Shown in pieces: positions 1 through 9,583 of a stretch of 64,000 bases of DNA (its first letter is position 1; each line of letters starts with the position of its first letter). The position numbers and the translations under genes are program-made. The DNA lies in assembly GCA_963772225.1 (NCBI GenBank), contig CAVYWD010000002.1, forward strand, positions 2,976,001 through 3,040,000, given 5' to 3'. The notes below the pieces were generated by a model. It saw only the letters and a list, made by a program, of their open reading frames with translations. It had not been told where the DNA came from and searched no databases. The DNA is from CAVYWD01 sp963772225. Lineage in GTDB: Bacteria; Myxococcota; Myxococcia; Myxococcales; UBA5297.

Positions 1-593
1 TGCTCGTCACCGGCTGGGGCAAGGCGTCCAACGTCACGGTCTCCTGGAACGAGTTCGATGGCCACACGCCTTACGCCGCGTACTGCGACGGGGCGCACTA
101 CTGGGTTTCGCTGAACCTCGGCTCGGCGGACACCCTCACCCTGCTCGGCAACTGGATCCACCACACCTCGGGGCGCGGGCCCCACGCCGGAGGCTACGCG
201 GGGGTGAACGTCCTGATGCACCTCTTGAACAACGCCTACGAGGACGTGACGGGCCACGCCATGAACCCGATGAGCACCGACTCGAGCCCCCAGTCCCGAC
301 TCTTGGCGGAGGCGAACCACTTCGCCCGCGTCGAAAAGCCAGTGATGCTCGACAGCAACCCGGGGCTCATCTACGCGCCGGCGTCCGACGCCGCCGCCTG
401 CCAGAGCGCGCTCGGCCGGGACTGCGCGGCGAACGTGGCTGCGCCGCTGCCGTCCTCGGGTTGGCCGCCGCCTCTCGATAACGCCGCGCTCTCGGGCGTA
501 GCCGGCGCGGCCCCCGGGAGTCTCCCCGCGCCGTTCCCTGCGGCGGAGGTGCCCAACGTCGTTCCGCACCTCGCGGGCGTGGGACACCTCTGA
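1..593 (+). CDS. Pectin/pectate lyase, polysaccharide lyase family 1 (3' end only)
   Basis: The reading frame is open from base 3 and enters from outside the window, so only about the last 196 residues are seen. The segments GKASNVTVSWNEFDGH, AAYCDGAHYW, GNWIHHTSGRGPH and LLNNAYEDVTGHA follow the layout of fungal and bacterial pectin lyases. In that family the Arg after HTSG is the catalytic base that removes the C5 proton in beta-elimination of polygalacturonan. The last roughly 60 residues are Ala/Pro-rich and look like a linker tail without a further domain. The enzyme is expected to be secreted, but the signal peptide is outside the window. Pectin lyase is more likely than pectate lyase because of the aromatic CDGxHYW strand. 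Confidence 0.85.
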   Translation, partial: LVTGWGKASNVTVSWNEFDGHTPYAAYCDGAHYWVSLNLGSADTLTLLGNWIHHTSGRGPHAGGYAGVNVLMHLLNNAYEDVTGHAMNPMSTDSSPQSRLLAEANHFARVEKPVMLDSNPGLIYAPASDAAACQSALGRDCAANVAAPLPSSGWPPPLDNAALSGVAGAAPGSLPAPFPAAEVPNVVPHLAGVGHL

Positions 594-859
594 CGGACGG
601 CTGAGGCGGCCTCGCGCTCCAGGGCGCTCGGTTGCTGTGCGAGCGACCGGCCGGCGAGGTTCTGGGTAAGGCGATCGCTTCGCCCCGGGGCTCGGGCGAG
701 AACGACCCGGTGCATCGCTCACCCATCTCCGGAAGAACGCCTGTGAAGTCATCAGGGCTCGCGGTCGTTGGCCAGGCAAAGGGCGGGGGCAGGAGACTTG
801 CAAACCGTACTGGTGCTCCTCACGAGCTGCAGAAGCTCTCCTTGGCCAGGCGTTTCGAA

Positions 860-2089
860 ATGTCACCAGACCCCAGATCGCCGTCCCCCGAAACCGTCGC
901 GCTCGAGCTCGAGCGCGACATGCTCGACCTCATCGCGCGCGACGCGGTGAAGATCCCGCCGTACCCGGCTGTGGCTCTGCGGCTGGACTCCCTGGTGCAC
1001 AAGAACGACTTCGGGCTCAACGAGGTCGCGGCGCTGGTGGCCTCGGACCAGGCGCTGGCGGCCGACATGCTGCGCTGCGCGAACTCCACGTTCTATCGGC
1101 GCGGAGGCGACGTGGTCTCGCTCCAGCAAGCCATCACGCGCATCGGCGCGCGGGAGGTGACGCGCATCGCGCTCGCGTCGGCGCTGGGGGCGGCGGCGCG
1201 CGCCGGGCCGCTGCAGGCGCTCAAGCGCCACATCTGGCAGGAGGCGCTGGGCTCGGCGGTGCTCTCTCAGCAGATCGCGCGGCACCGCAAGCTCCCGGCG
1301 GAGTCGGGCTTCGCCTGCGGGCTGCTCCACGACTTCGGCTGCATGGTGGCGGTCGCCGCGCTCGAGGAGCTCATGAGCCGCGGGGGACCTGCGCAGGGCC
1401 GCCCGGAGGGCTTCTGGGCGACGCTCGTCGAGCGCTTCCACGTCGAGCTCGGCCATCAGGTGGCCCTGCGGTGGAAGCTACCGGCGCTCATCGCCGACGT
1501 CGTCGAGCATCACCACGACGGAGGCGGTGCGCCGGAGCACGCCGAGATGGTCGACGTCGTCCGAGCGGTCGACCGCGTGATCCACGACCTCGCCCTGCGG
1601 ATGCACCTGTCGGCCCAGGACCTCGCGGCCGTCCCGGAGCTGCGCGACGACGCGGAGCGAGACCTCGTGGCCCGCGCGCTCCCGGAGCTCCCGGCCTTCA
1701 TCGCCTCCTTCGAGAGCCCCGAGTCTGGAAAGGCGTCCAAGCCCGGCACTACCTCCAGGCTGCTGATCCCCGAGCCGACGCTGCTCGCCGGAGCCATCCC
1801 GTTCGACAAGGACGTGACCGCGCATCTCGGGAAGGAGCTGGTGAAGTTCAAGGGCGTCAGCATCGAGGCCCAACACCTGGTCGTGAAAGGCCCCAATCCC
1901 CTGCGCGAGAACTACCTCATGCAGCTCACGCTGCAGCTGAAACCGCCGCTCGCGATCTGGGCGGTCCCAAAGTCCTGCGTGCCGGAGGGCGCCGGGTTCA
2001 TCGTGCAGGTGCGCCCGTATGCGCTGAGCGAGGAGGCGCTGCGGCGGTGGAGCGAGCTGGTGGTGGCGAGCGCCGGGGCGGGGGCGTAG
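860..2089 (+). CDS. HDOD domain protein with C-terminal PilZ-like region
   Basis: The frame is open from 632, but homology begins after the ATG at 860 (MSPDPRSP), giving 409 residues. Residues about 25-215 form an HDOD domain (IPPYPAVALRLDSL, LVASDQALAADMLRCANS, AITRIGAREVTRIAL), the usual signalling output module of deltaproteobacteria. It keeps GLLHDFG and a VEHHH stretch, so it has some HD-type metal ligands. Residues about 300-400 (IPFDKDVTAHL to VQVRPYALSEEALRRW) look like a small beta-barrel of PilZ type, which could sense a nucleotide second messenger; that assignment is weak. No good ribosome site precedes 860, so the start is chosen from homology only. Confidence 0.75.
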   Translation: MSPDPRSPSPETVALELERDMLDLIARDAVKIPPYPAVALRLDSLVHKNDFGLNEVAALVASDQALAADMLRCANSTFYRRGGDVVSLQQAITRIGAREVTRIALASALGAAARAGPLQALKRHIWQEALGSAVLSQQIARHRKLPAESGFACGLLHDFGCMVAVAALEELMSRGGPAQGRPEGFWATLVERFHVELGHQVALRWKLPALIADVVEHHHDGGGAPEHAEMVDVVRAVDRVIHDLALRMHLSAQDLAAVPELRDDAERDLVARALPELPAFIASFESPESGKASKPGTTSRLLIPEPTLLAGAIPFDKDVTAHLGKELVKFKGVSIEAQHLVVKGPNPLRENYLMQLTLQLKPPLAIWAVPKSCVPEGAGFIVQVRPYALSEEALRRWSELVVASAGAGA

Positions 2090-2366
2090 TCCCTTCGGTG
2101 CGATCCGGAGCCCCAGGCAACTCTCGACGGTCTCGGCGCAGGCTCGCGTCGCGCCCCGCATTCGTCGAGGCGCTGGCGGGCTTCGGCGCCAATTTCCTCC
2201 ATACACCGCCGTCGTGAACCTTTGGTGCCCCTCGGCCACCGCGATGGCAATCGTGGATGTGCAGATGTCTGCTGGCCTGCGGAGAGGGTCGCCCATCGGC
2301 TCCGCCGATGCCGCAGGGGAGCGTGTATTCTCAATCCCATGCACCCGATTCCAGGAGCCAACCTCG
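2090..2366. other. Intergenic stretch
   Basis: About 280 bases between the HDOD gene and the lipoprotein remnant. No gene, hairpin or repeat that I could support was seen. Confidence 0.5.
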
Positions 2367-2791
2367 ATGAAGACCAACGCAACTGCAGTGGGGATTCATT
2401 CTTTCGCTTGGCCTCACCGCGTGCGGAGGCGGCTCGAAGAACGGCGGAGCGGACGGCAGCACCCAGACCGCGAATGACGCCGGCTCGGGGACCATCAACA
2501 CCGCAGCCCTCCGTCGGAAGCTGCAATGTCACGACGAGCTATTTGGGCGTCACGGCGACCGTCTGTGCCGACGACTTCACGAGCGCGGCGGCGAGCGCTC
2601 AGGCCGGTTGCGAGGGCTCGAACAGCGGGGACACGACGGCCAGCTACTCTGCGAGCCACTGCTCGACGAGCGGCTGCGTTGGAGAGTGCAGCGTCCCGTC
2701 CATGCAGACGGTGAACTATTACTACACGCTTCCGGGCTCGGAAACCGCGTGCTCGCACGCCCCCAGCGGCACCTGGAGCGCCTGCCAGTAG
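2367..2791 (+). pseudogene. Small lipoprotein gene broken by two frame changes
   Basis: Three pieces of one plausible lipoprotein lie in three frames. An ATG at 2367 begins MKTNA. A signal-peptide and lipobox piece, LSLGLTACGGG followed by a Gly/Ser/Asp-rich spacer, reads in the frame of base 2380. A Cys-rich tail (GSCNVTTSYLG to SGTWSACQ) reads in the frame of base 2222 and stops at 2791. The tail has eight Cys in about 90 residues, like the secreted Cys-rich proteins elsewhere in this window. Either the gene is decayed or two single-base errors are present. The function is unknown. Confidence 0.5.
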
Positions 2792-2838
2792 GAGAGATTT
2801 CGGCGCCGCCGAGCGCATCGTCGTCAAGGGGCGCGGGA

Positions 2839-4716
2839 ATGTCGGTCGGGACCACCTACGGCAGGTACTTCCTGCTCAAGTCGCTCGCCGTCGGCGGCAT
2901 GGGGGAGGTCTTCCTCGCCCGCCAGCAAGGCGTCGCGCGACCCGAGAAAGTCGTCGTCGTCAAGCGCGTCCTGTCGCACCTCACGCGGAAGACCGAGTAT
3001 CTGGAGCTCTTCCTCCAGGAAGCCCGTCTGCAGGCGCGCCTGAGCCACAAAGCCATCGTCCGGATCTTCGACCTCGGCGAGGCGCAGGACGGCTCGTTCT
3101 ACATCGCGATGGAGTTCGTGCACGGCAAGAGCCTGGTCGAGCTCCTCGGGCGACTGCGCTCACGCGGCGAGCGGCTCCCGCCAACGCTGGCCGCGCAGAT
3201 CATCGCAGAGGTTGCGGGCGGGCTCTCCTACGCGCACGGCCTGACCGACGATGGCGGGCGGCCCATCCACCTCATCCACCGCGACATCTCGCCGCACAAC
3301 ATCCTCGTCTCCTACCAAGGCGAGGTGAAGCTCATCGACTTCGGCATCGCCAAGAGCGAGATGAACGTCGTCCAGACCGAGACCGGGAAGATCAAGGGAA
3401 AGTTCTGCTACCTCTCCCCCGAGCAATCTGCCGCCAGCGCGCTCGACAAGCGCTCGGACATCTTCTCCCTTGGCATCGTCCTGTACGAGTGCTTCGCCGG
3501 CGCGAACCCGTTCGCGAAGCAGAATATCGTCCTCTCGCTGCAGGCCATTCAGCAGACGGACCCTCCGTCGCTCGAGGCCATCGACCCCGCGCTCGCTCCC
3601 TTCGACCCCATCGTCTTTCGGGCGCTCGCGAAGAGCCCCAACGAGCGCTACGCCGACGCCGCCGAGCTGCAGCAGGACCTGGCGCGCGTCCGCGAGCAGC
3701 TGCCCGCGCCCCCGGAAGGCCTCGGTTCCTACCTGACGCGGCTGTTCCAGGAGGAGCACGACGAGGAAGCCAAGGTGCTGGCGGCCACCGACACCTCGAA
3801 TCCCGACGTGCTGGCCAGCGCGGCGCTCGCCGGCGCGGCGGCAGATGGCGCGGGGCCCCGCGAGGTGGCGCGCCGGCGGCGCGCGATACAGGAAGTGCGC
3901 GCGGCCGCCGGCAGTGACGCCGCGCTGGCGATGGCCGGCCCGATGGGTGGACCGACGCTCGTCTACGATCGGCCGGGCGCAGCGGCAAAGCCGGAGCCCG
4001 GCCCGGTCGGAGGCTCTGCCTCCTTGCGCGCGGCGTGGCGGCGCCGGCCCGTGTGGCTCGCAGCGGTAGGGGTCCTCGCGGCGGTGGGGATCGCGTTCTG
4101 GCTGCACTCGGGCGGCCGGGCGAGTCGCGCGACCCGCGTCGCTCCGAGCGCGCTCCTCGAGGTTCCGAGCGCCTCCCGGCCGCCCGCGAAGGAGCCCTCC
4201 GCCTCTCCGACGCTCCCGCCCGTGGTCCAGGCTCCCATGGCCGCGAAGGAGGTTCGAGCGGAGGCGAAGGGCGCCGAGGCGACCAGGGCCGGGGACCGCC
4301 CAGGAACCGCGGAGAAGGCCCCGGGCGCGAAGGCCGAAGGGGTCGAGCGGAAGGCCGGGATCGCGAAGGTCGCTGCCGTCGCGGCCCCTCGGATCGGGAC
4401 GCTCTTCCTGAAGTCCGCCGGGGAGTGCGATCTGCGCGTCAATGGCCGCCCGGCCGCCTTCGGCGACATCGAGCTCGCGGGGACCTCGGGCGTCCTCGAG
4501 CTGCGCCCCCAGGGGGCGGCGACCCGAGTCCGCCTCGCCTACTCCAGCGCGGGCATCGAGGTCCAGAGCGAGCCGTGGTCCATCGTCTACCGCGACGGCC
4601 TATCCCTGGGAAAGACTCCGCTGAGGATCGACTTCGATGAGGCGCAGACGCGCGTCGAGCTCAGGCGCCCGGACGAGGCTGCCGTTCGGCTCCTGATGCG
4701 TTACTCGCGGCGGTGA
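2839..4716 (+). CDS. Membrane-anchored Ser/Thr protein kinase (Hanks type)
   Basis: The product is 625 residues when started at the ATG of MSVGTTYGRYF; the frame is open further upstream, but that part reads through the lipoprotein remnant. The kinase domain spans residues about 8-290 with a glycine loop (VGGMGEVFLA), the ATP-binding Lys in VVVKRVL, the catalytic loop HRDISPHN near residue 147, DFGIAK near 166 and LSPEQ. All key catalytic residues are present. One membrane segment follows near residue 402-422 (WLAAVGVLAAVGIAFWL), then an Ala/Lys/Glu-rich linker and a C-terminal beta-rich module of about 100 residues (LFLKSAGECDLRVNGR) resembling PEGA-type repeats. It is a receptor-like kinase with the C-terminus across the membrane. 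The FHA protein 46 bases downstream is a natural phosphothreonine-reading partner. Confidence 0.9.
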   Translation: MSVGTTYGRYFLLKSLAVGGMGEVFLARQQGVARPEKVVVVKRVLSHLTRKTEYLELFLQEARLQARLSHKAIVRIFDLGEAQDGSFYIAMEFVHGKSLVELLGRLRSRGERLPPTLAAQIIAEVAGGLSYAHGLTDDGGRPIHLIHRDISPHNILVSYQGEVKLIDFGIAKSEMNVVQTETGKIKGKFCYLSPEQSAASALDKRSDIFSLGIVLYECFAGANPFAKQNIVLSLQAIQQTDPPSLEAIDPALAPFDPIVFRALAKSPNERYADAAELQQDLARVREQLPAPPEGLGSYLTRLFQEEHDEEAKVLAATDTSNPDVLASAALAGAAADGAGPREVARRRRAIQEVRAAAGSDAALAMAGPMGGPTLVYDRPGAAAKPEPGPVGGSASLRAAWRRRPVWLAAVGVLAAVGIAFWLHSGGRASRATRVAPSALLEVPSASRPPAKEPSASPTLPPVVQAPMAAKEVRAEAKGAEATRAGDRPGTAEKAPGAKAEGVERKAGIAKVAAVAAPRIGTLFLKSAGECDLRVNGRPAAFGDIELAGTSGVLELRPQGAATRVRLAYSSAGIEVQSEPWSIVYRDGLSLGKTPLRIDFDEAQTRVELRRPDEAAVRLLMRYSRR

Positions 4717-4762
4717 GCCGCATTGCTCGGGTCGGTCTCGAGCGGACGTGAGGGCACGCACC

Positions 4763-5104
4763 ATGGTCGCGCGACTGCCGAAGGGACGCCTCGTCGCCGA
4801 GGGAGGACAGGGGCCGGGCACCTCCATCCCCCTGCTCCTGCAGTGCACGCTCGTCGGCCGCATCGACAGCGCGCACCTCGTCCTCGACGACCCGACCGTG
4901 TCGCGGCTCCACGCCCGCGTGTGCGTCGCGCGCGGGGGCGTCTGGGTCGAGGACCTCCTCTCGCGCCAGGGGACGTGGATCAACGGCGTCGCGCAGCGCA
5001 AGGCCTGGCTCGCGGACGGCGACCGAGTCGCTTTCGGCGACGCCGTCTTCTCCTACCGCTCCGGCTCGCGCGGCGCGCGCGCGGCGGGTCCCGCGCGTCA
5101 GTAG
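4763..5104 (+). CDS. FHA domain protein
   Basis: Small protein of about 113 residues from the ATG at 4763 (an in-frame GTG at 4748 is also possible). Nearly all of it is one forkhead-associated domain: VGRIDSAHLVLDD, the phosphopeptide-contact motif SRLHARV, and GTWINGV. FHA domains bind phosphothreonine. It lies 46 bases after a Ser/Thr kinase on the same strand, so the two probably form one operon and pathway. Its 3' end overlaps the end of the convergent gene by 7 bases. Confidence 0.85.
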   Translation: MVARLPKGRLVAEGGQGPGTSIPLLLQCTLVGRIDSAHLVLDDPTVSRLHARVCVARGGVWVEDLLSRQGTWINGVAQRKAWLADGDRVAFGDAVFSYRSGSRGARAAGPARQ

Positions 5105-5856
5105 ACGACGCAGAGCGTGGCCCCCGCGGGGCCGACGGAGAGCGCCGCGGCCGCGCCGCGGTCTTCGCGGGAGGTCCAGGGGTGGAGCGCCAAGACGACG
5201 CCCGCGGCGCCGAGGACTCCGCCGGCCGCGAAGGCGACGTTCGCAGTGGTCGCCGCGGACGAGGCGGCGGCGTGCTTCTTCACCGCACTGACGGCGCTCG
5301 AATCGGATTTCGCGTCGCTCTCGGACGAGCGCGCGCTGAGGCCGAAGTAGGTGCCCAGGGCCAGGGAGAGGGCGCCGGCCCCGACGAGCGAGTACGCCGC
5401 GATGCGGAGATTCCTTCCTCCGCCGCTCTCCCGGAGGTCCTGCTCCACCGCGGAACTCTCCAGGCCGCCGGCGGCCTTCGAGGTCGTTCGGATGATCTGG
5501 GGCGCGGCGGGGGAGGCGAACCGCGACGGCCCGTTCCCTTTCCTGTCGTAGGCCTCGATGAAGTACTCGATCACGCCCGTCACCGCGGCCGGCGGGAGCG
5601 TGGCCGTGTAGCGGACCGCATCCTTGGCCATGCTGGCGCTCTGGTAGCTCTTCGCTCCAACGGCGCGATAGTAGAGCGTCGGCTCGAAGACCCCGGAAGC
5701 ATCGGTGATGGTGGCGCTGATGATGAGCACCTGGCCCGCCGCCGCCTCGGTGACCGGCGTGTGGGAAATCGTCGGGGGCTCGGTGTCCGCCGAAGCCGCA
5801 CGCGCCAGCGAGGGCAGCGCCAATGCCGCCGCCAGCAGCCACGCGATTCGAGCCAT
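5098..5856 (-). CDS. Exported protein with Ig-like domain and membrane segments
   Basis: 252 residues from the ATG at 5856, preceded by GGAGG at good spacing; a GTG six bases further upstream is less likely. A signal peptide (IAWLLAAALALPSLARA) is followed by a bacterial Ig-like beta domain (TEPPTISHTPVTEAAAGQ to VIEYFIEAYDRKG), a form common in myxobacterial surface proteins. Two hydrophobic stretches follow (YSLVGAGALSLALGTYFGL and VAFAAGGVLGAAGVVLAL). The exact role is not known. The Ig part suggests a periplasmic or surface sensor linked to the adjacent convergent kinase-FHA pair, which is inference. Confidence 0.7.
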   Translation of the reverse strand: MARIAWLLAAALALPSLARAASADTEPPTISHTPVTEAAAGQVLIISATITDASGVFEPTLYYRAVGAKSYQSASMAKDAVRYTATLPPAAVTGVIEYFIEAYDRKGNGPSRFASPAAPQIIRTTSKAAGGLESSAVEQDLRESGGGRNLRIAAYSLVGAGALSLALGTYFGLSARSSESDAKSDSSAVSAVKKHAAASSAATTANVAFAAGGVLGAAGVVLALHPWTSREDRGAAAALSVGPAGATLCVVY

Positions 5857-6113
5857 CTCCACCCTCCTCGCTCCCTAGAAGACGGGCGCGGCCGGCGGCA
5901 GCGCTGGTGTCGGATTCTGGGTCTGAAGGCGCATCGCCGCTGGTCAGCAGCGATAGCGGTCAGTGTATATGTCGCCACGGCGAGCCTGTCACCTCGCGCG
6001 TGGAGGCTCCGCGCGGGCGCGCGGCGCCCCGAGGCGATTGACTATCCAGAGGCAATGCGATCGGATCCGGGCGACGCCGCGACAGGGACGCAGACGATTC
6101 GGGAGGGCTCTTT

Positions 6114-6821
6114 ATGGCTCATCGGAGCACCTTGGCTGTCCTGGCCGCGGCGCTGTCGGCCTGCACGGTGAACCCGCTCGACCTCTCCGGCAAGAGCTGC
6201 GCCCGGGCGGCCGACTGCCCGGGCGACTATCTGTGCGACCAGGCCTCCCTGACTTGCGTCAGCACAGCCGACGCAGGGAGCGCGGTCTGCAACAAGGCGT
6301 GCACCGGGGACGCGGTATGCGCGAACGGAAAGTGCGTCTCCGCGAGCGGGTGCGCCGACGGGACGCGCGATTCCTTCACGCCGATTGCGCAGTACCCGGG
6401 CATCGCGGGCTGCGACGCGGCATGGAACGCGTCGTCCATGCGGGCGGCCGCCACGGGGGTCGCCTGCGGAGCCTCGCTCGGCGACTGCGCCGTCCCCGCC
6501 GACGCGTGTGGCTCCGGCTGGCACGTCTGCGCGACGCCCCCCTACGGTCCGAGCGACGTGAGCGGAAAGGTCACCGTAACCCAGTGCCTGGCGCAGCCGG
6601 GGGCCTATGCCATGGCCGTGGGCGACCGGTCCTGCGAGCCTTGCACCCTCCTCGGATCCGGAGCCGCGTGCTGCGGAGCGACCTGCGTCCAGCAGAACGG
6701 CGATTGCATCTATCCGGCGATGACCGCGTGGTTCGGCGTCATCAACAGCCACGTCAACCTCTGCGCCGACATCGAGTCCAAGTCGTCCGGCCGCGGCGTC
6801 CTGTGCTGCGTCGACCCCTGA
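6114..6821 (+). CDS. Cys-rich lipoprotein
   Basis: 235 residues from ATG 6114, with GGGAGGG placed well upstream. The signal peptide ends in the lipobox LSAC, so it should be lipidated. The mature part begins with short Cys-rich units (CARAADCPGDYLCD, CNKACTGDAVCANGKCV), like the Dickkopf/EB-type Cys modules found in myxobacterial lipoproteins. A larger domain with paired Cys (CGASLGDCAVPADACGSGWHVC) continues to the end. The function is unknown; it is probably a surface or periplasmic binding protein. It converges on the VWA gene. Confidence 0.75.
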   Translation: MAHRSTLAVLAAALSACTVNPLDLSGKSCARAADCPGDYLCDQASLTCVSTADAGSAVCNKACTGDAVCANGKCVSASGCADGTRDSFTPIAQYPGIAGCDAAWNASSMRAAATGVACGASLGDCAVPADACGSGWHVCATPPYGPSDVSGKVTVTQCLAQPGAYAMAVGDRSCEPCTLLGSGAACCGATCVQQNGDCIYPAMTAWFGVINSHVNLCADIESKSSGRGVLCCVDP

Positions 6822-6843
6822 GCGCGCGGAATCTCGTCCCGGT

Positions 6844-8373
6844 TCAAATCGCCTTGAACAGCTCCCGCGCCGACTTGGAGGTGAGCTCCGAGACCGTCGT
6901 GAGCCGGTCGGCCACCTTCCCGAGCTCGCGGGCCGCGCGCGAGACGGTGCTCTTGTCCACGGGCGCATTTCGGCTGGGGTCGTCGACCAGCACGGCGAAG
7001 ACGCCGAAGTCGCGCCGGCGCTTCTCCTTGCGCAGCTCCTCGGCGAACGCGTCGCTCACCGTCGCCTCGCCGTCGGTGATGAAGACGATGTCCGCGCCGC
7101 GCAGCGGCGTCGTGCGCACGGCCTCCAGCGCAGCCTTGAGCGGCTTCTCGAAGTCGGTGCCGCCGCCGGGGAAGCACTCCGCCAGCCGGACCACCTCGCC
7201 CAGGTTCACCGGCCGCCGCCCGCTGAGCCGGCCCTTGCCGGTCAGGTCGAACGAGGCCAGGTCCGCTTCGGCGCCCGAGAACACCAGCGCCTTGGTGCGC
7301 CGCCCCTGCTTGCGGGCCACGTCGAGCAGCGAGAGCGCCACCGCCTTGGCCCACAGCTCGCGCTTCCCGTTCATGGAGCCCGAGCCGTCCAGGCAGACCA
7401 CCACCGGCCCGCGGCCGTGCCGGTCGTCGCCGCGCAGGTCGTACTGCGCGAGGTTCGACTCCAGGAGCCGCCGCAGGAAGTCGCGCTTGCGCAGCGGGTG
7501 CCGCAGCACCGAGAGCTCGGCCGGCAGGATGCGCCCCAGGTCCGCGCCCTGCCCGACGCGGTAGACCTCCGCCGCCGCGCGCTCCCGGCGCCGCCGCCGC
7601 GCCGCCCGAGCCTCGGCCCGGAAGGCCCCCACCATGCGCGCCAGCTCCTGCAGCTTTTGGGACTTCTCCAGCTTCTGCGCCAAGGCCAGCCGCTCGCCCG
7701 CGCCGCGCGGCGACTGCGCCCCCAGCGCCCGCGCGAAGCTGTCGGCCTCCTCGTCCAGGCGGCCCAGGTCGTCGCCCAGCCGCGACGCCAGGATCGCGAG
7801 CTCCGAGTCGAAGCGGGGCGGCAGCTCCGACAGCGACTGGTCGATCTCGCCGGTGAGCTCCTTCACCCGCCGCTCGCCCTCGTCGATGCCGCGCTCGAAG
7901 ACCCGGGTCAGCGCTTTGGCCTCGTCCTTCAGGTCCTCTGCCGCGGCGCGGATGCGCGACAGCCGCTCCTCCTCGTCCGCGAGCTCCTTCGACGCGAGCA
8001 GCTCCTCCTCGGTGAAGAGGTCGCCGCTCTTCACCAGCGAAAGCGCGCGGCGCGCCAGGTCGAGGGCGGCGTGCGCGGAGCGGGCCGCGTCCAGCGCCGT
8101 CTCGTCCTTGAGGGCGGAAAAGCCCTCGGCGCCCATGGCCGCGAGGAGGATGCGCCGGTTGAGCCGCGTGGCCGCCGGCGCCTCCCGGCTCTCGCGGACG
8201 CGGACCGCCAGCTTGAAGAGCAGCGCGAAGAGGTCCTCGATCAGCGCCGCGAAGTGCGGCAGGAGCCGCTCGCCGTGCTCCAGGAGCGGCCCGTAGCCGT
8301 CGAGGCCGCGGCGCGCGCGGGCGAATGCCTCGCGGTCGTAGCTGTCGGTCTGGATGAGGCGCGCGTCGAACAT
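6844..8373 (-). CDS. VWA domain protein, ViaA-like partner of a MoxR ATPase
   Basis: 509 residues from the ATG at 8373 (MFDARLIQ), chosen because GGAAGG lies upstream; ATG 8403 and GTG 8412 are in frame alternatives. A long helical N-terminal half (residues 1-320) is followed by a von Willebrand A domain with the MIDAS motif DGSGSMN near residue 328 and FITDGEAT near 435. VWA proteins encoded next to MoxR/RavA ATPases act as metal-dependent adaptors for that ATPase. The gene lies 46 bases behind its ATPase partner. Its last 553 bases (6840-7392) occur again at 36270-36822 and 52380-52932 inside the RHS island. Confidence 0.85.
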   Translation of the reverse strand: MFDARLIQTDSYDREAFARARRGLDGYGPLLEHGERLLPHFAALIEDLFALLFKLAVRVRESREAPAATRLNRRILLAAMGAEGFSALKDETALDAARSAHAALDLARRALSLVKSGDLFTEEELLASKELADEEERLSRIRAAAEDLKDEAKALTRVFERGIDEGERRVKELTGEIDQSLSELPPRFDSELAILASRLGDDLGRLDEEADSFARALGAQSPRGAGERLALAQKLEKSQKLQELARMVGAFRAEARAARRRRRERAAAEVYRVGQGADLGRILPAELSVLRHPLRKRDFLRRLLESNLAQYDLRGDDRHGRGPVVVCLDGSGSMNGKRELWAKAVALSLLDVARKQGRRTKALVFSGAEADLASFDLTGKGRLSGRRPVNLGEVVRLAECFPGGGTDFEKPLKAALEAVRTTPLRGADIVFITDGEATVSDAFAEELRKEKRRRDFGVFAVLVDDPSRNAPVDKSTVSRAARELGKVADRLTTVSELTSKSARELFKAI

Positions 8374-8419
8374 CGGGTGTCCGCCCTTCCCGGAAACGCG
8401 CATGGCGCCCACGCGCGCT

Positions 8420-9583
8420 TCAGTGCGTCCGGGAGCGCACGTCGACCTCGACCTCGGCCGGCTCCTCGGCGAGGAGCGCCCGCGCCAGGCGCTGGACCTC
8501 GTCGCGGCAGGTCACCACCAGGTCCGCCCGCTTGCCGCGCGCCTCGGTGTCGCGCGCCAGGGCCTCCAGGCGGCGCCCGAGGTCGTGGAGCTTCGCCAGG
8601 GCCTCGGCCTGCGCGGCCGGCGAGTCCGACCGCTCGGCGCTTGCGGCGGCGAGCTCGGCGATCTCCCGGGCCTGGAAGAGCAGCCGCTGCGCCTCGTCCT
8701 CGTGCCCGAAGGAGAGCGACCTGAGCGCCTCCTCGACCTCGGTCCGCTCGTTGGGCTCGCTCCACAGAACGTGCTCGAGGATCTTCAAGTCTTCGCTGTT
8801 GCAGACGTCGCGCCCGTAGAGCACCGCGCGGGCCTTGAGCAGCGAGAGCGACTGGCGGTAGCGCCGGTCGGACGCGACGACGCCCTTGGCGTTGAGGAGG
8901 GTGCGCAGCTCGAGCAGGTCGCGCCGCACCGCCTCGGGCACGCGCACCCGCTGGACCCGCGCCTGCAGCGACTCCAGCTCCGCCAGCGTGAGGAGCGAGG
9001 GCCGGGGCGAGGGCTCGAGCGCCAGCATGCGCAAGAAGAGGTAATCCTCGCGCAGGTAGTCCACCTCGAAGCGCAGGAGGAACCGGTCGTAGAGCGCGAG
9101 GAGCTCGTCCTCCTCGGGCAGCTCGTTGGCGGCGCCCACCAGCATGAGCAGCGGCACTTCCTCCGGGCCGTCGCCGCCGTGGTATCGCCGCTCGTTCATC
9201 AGCGAGAGGAGCGTGTTCAGGATGGCTGAGGAGGCCTTGAAGACCTCGTCGAGGAACGCCACGTGCGCCCGCGGCAGCTTGCCCTCCGTGACGCGGGTGT
9301 AGCGGTCCTCCTCCAGCGCCTTGAGCGACACCGGCCCGAAGAGCTCCTCGGGCGTGGTGAAGCGGGTGAGCAGCCAGGGGAAGTAGCGCGCGCCCGAGAT
9401 GCGCCCGCACAGCTCGTGGGCGAGCTCGCTCTTGCCGGTCCCCGGCGGCCCCACGATGAGCACGTGGCTCTTGGAGAGGAGGGCGCAGAGGAGCCCGTCC
9501 ACCGCGGGCTCGCGCTCGAGGAAGCGCTCGCACAGCTCGCGGCGCAGGCGCTCCAGGTTCGGGTTGAGGGTGCCTTCAGTCAT
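8420..9583 (-). CDS. MoxR-family AAA+ ATPase, RavA-like
   Basis: 387 residues from the ATG at 9583 (MTEGTLNPN); an upstream in-frame stretch has no homology. It has Walker A GPPGTGKS near residue 45, the MoxR-typical LTRFTTPEELFGP, Walker B FLDEVFK near 112, and sensor-1-like VGAANELPEEDE followed by the arginine region ALYDRFLLR. The order and wording of these blocks match RavA-type MoxR proteins, which remodel protein complexes with a VWA partner; that partner follows directly downstream. The C-terminal third is helical. Confidence 0.9.
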   Translation of the reverse strand: MTEGTLNPNLERLRRELCERFLEREPAVDGLLCALLSKSHVLIVGPPGTGKSELAHELCGRISGARYFPWLLTRFTTPEELFGPVSLKALEEDRYTRVTEGKLPRAHVAFLDEVFKASSAILNTLLSLMNERRYHGGDGPEEVPLLMLVGAANELPEEDELLALYDRFLLRFEVDYLREDYLFLRMLALEPSPRPSLLTLAELESLQARVQRVRVPEAVRRDLLELRTLLNAKGVVASDRRYRQSLSLLKARAVLYGRDVCNSEDLKILEHVLWSEPNERTEVEEALRSLSFGHEDEAQRLLFQAREIAELAAASAERSDSPAAQAEALAKLHDLGRRLEALARDTEARGKRADLVVTCRDEVQRLARALLAEEPAEVEVDVRSRTH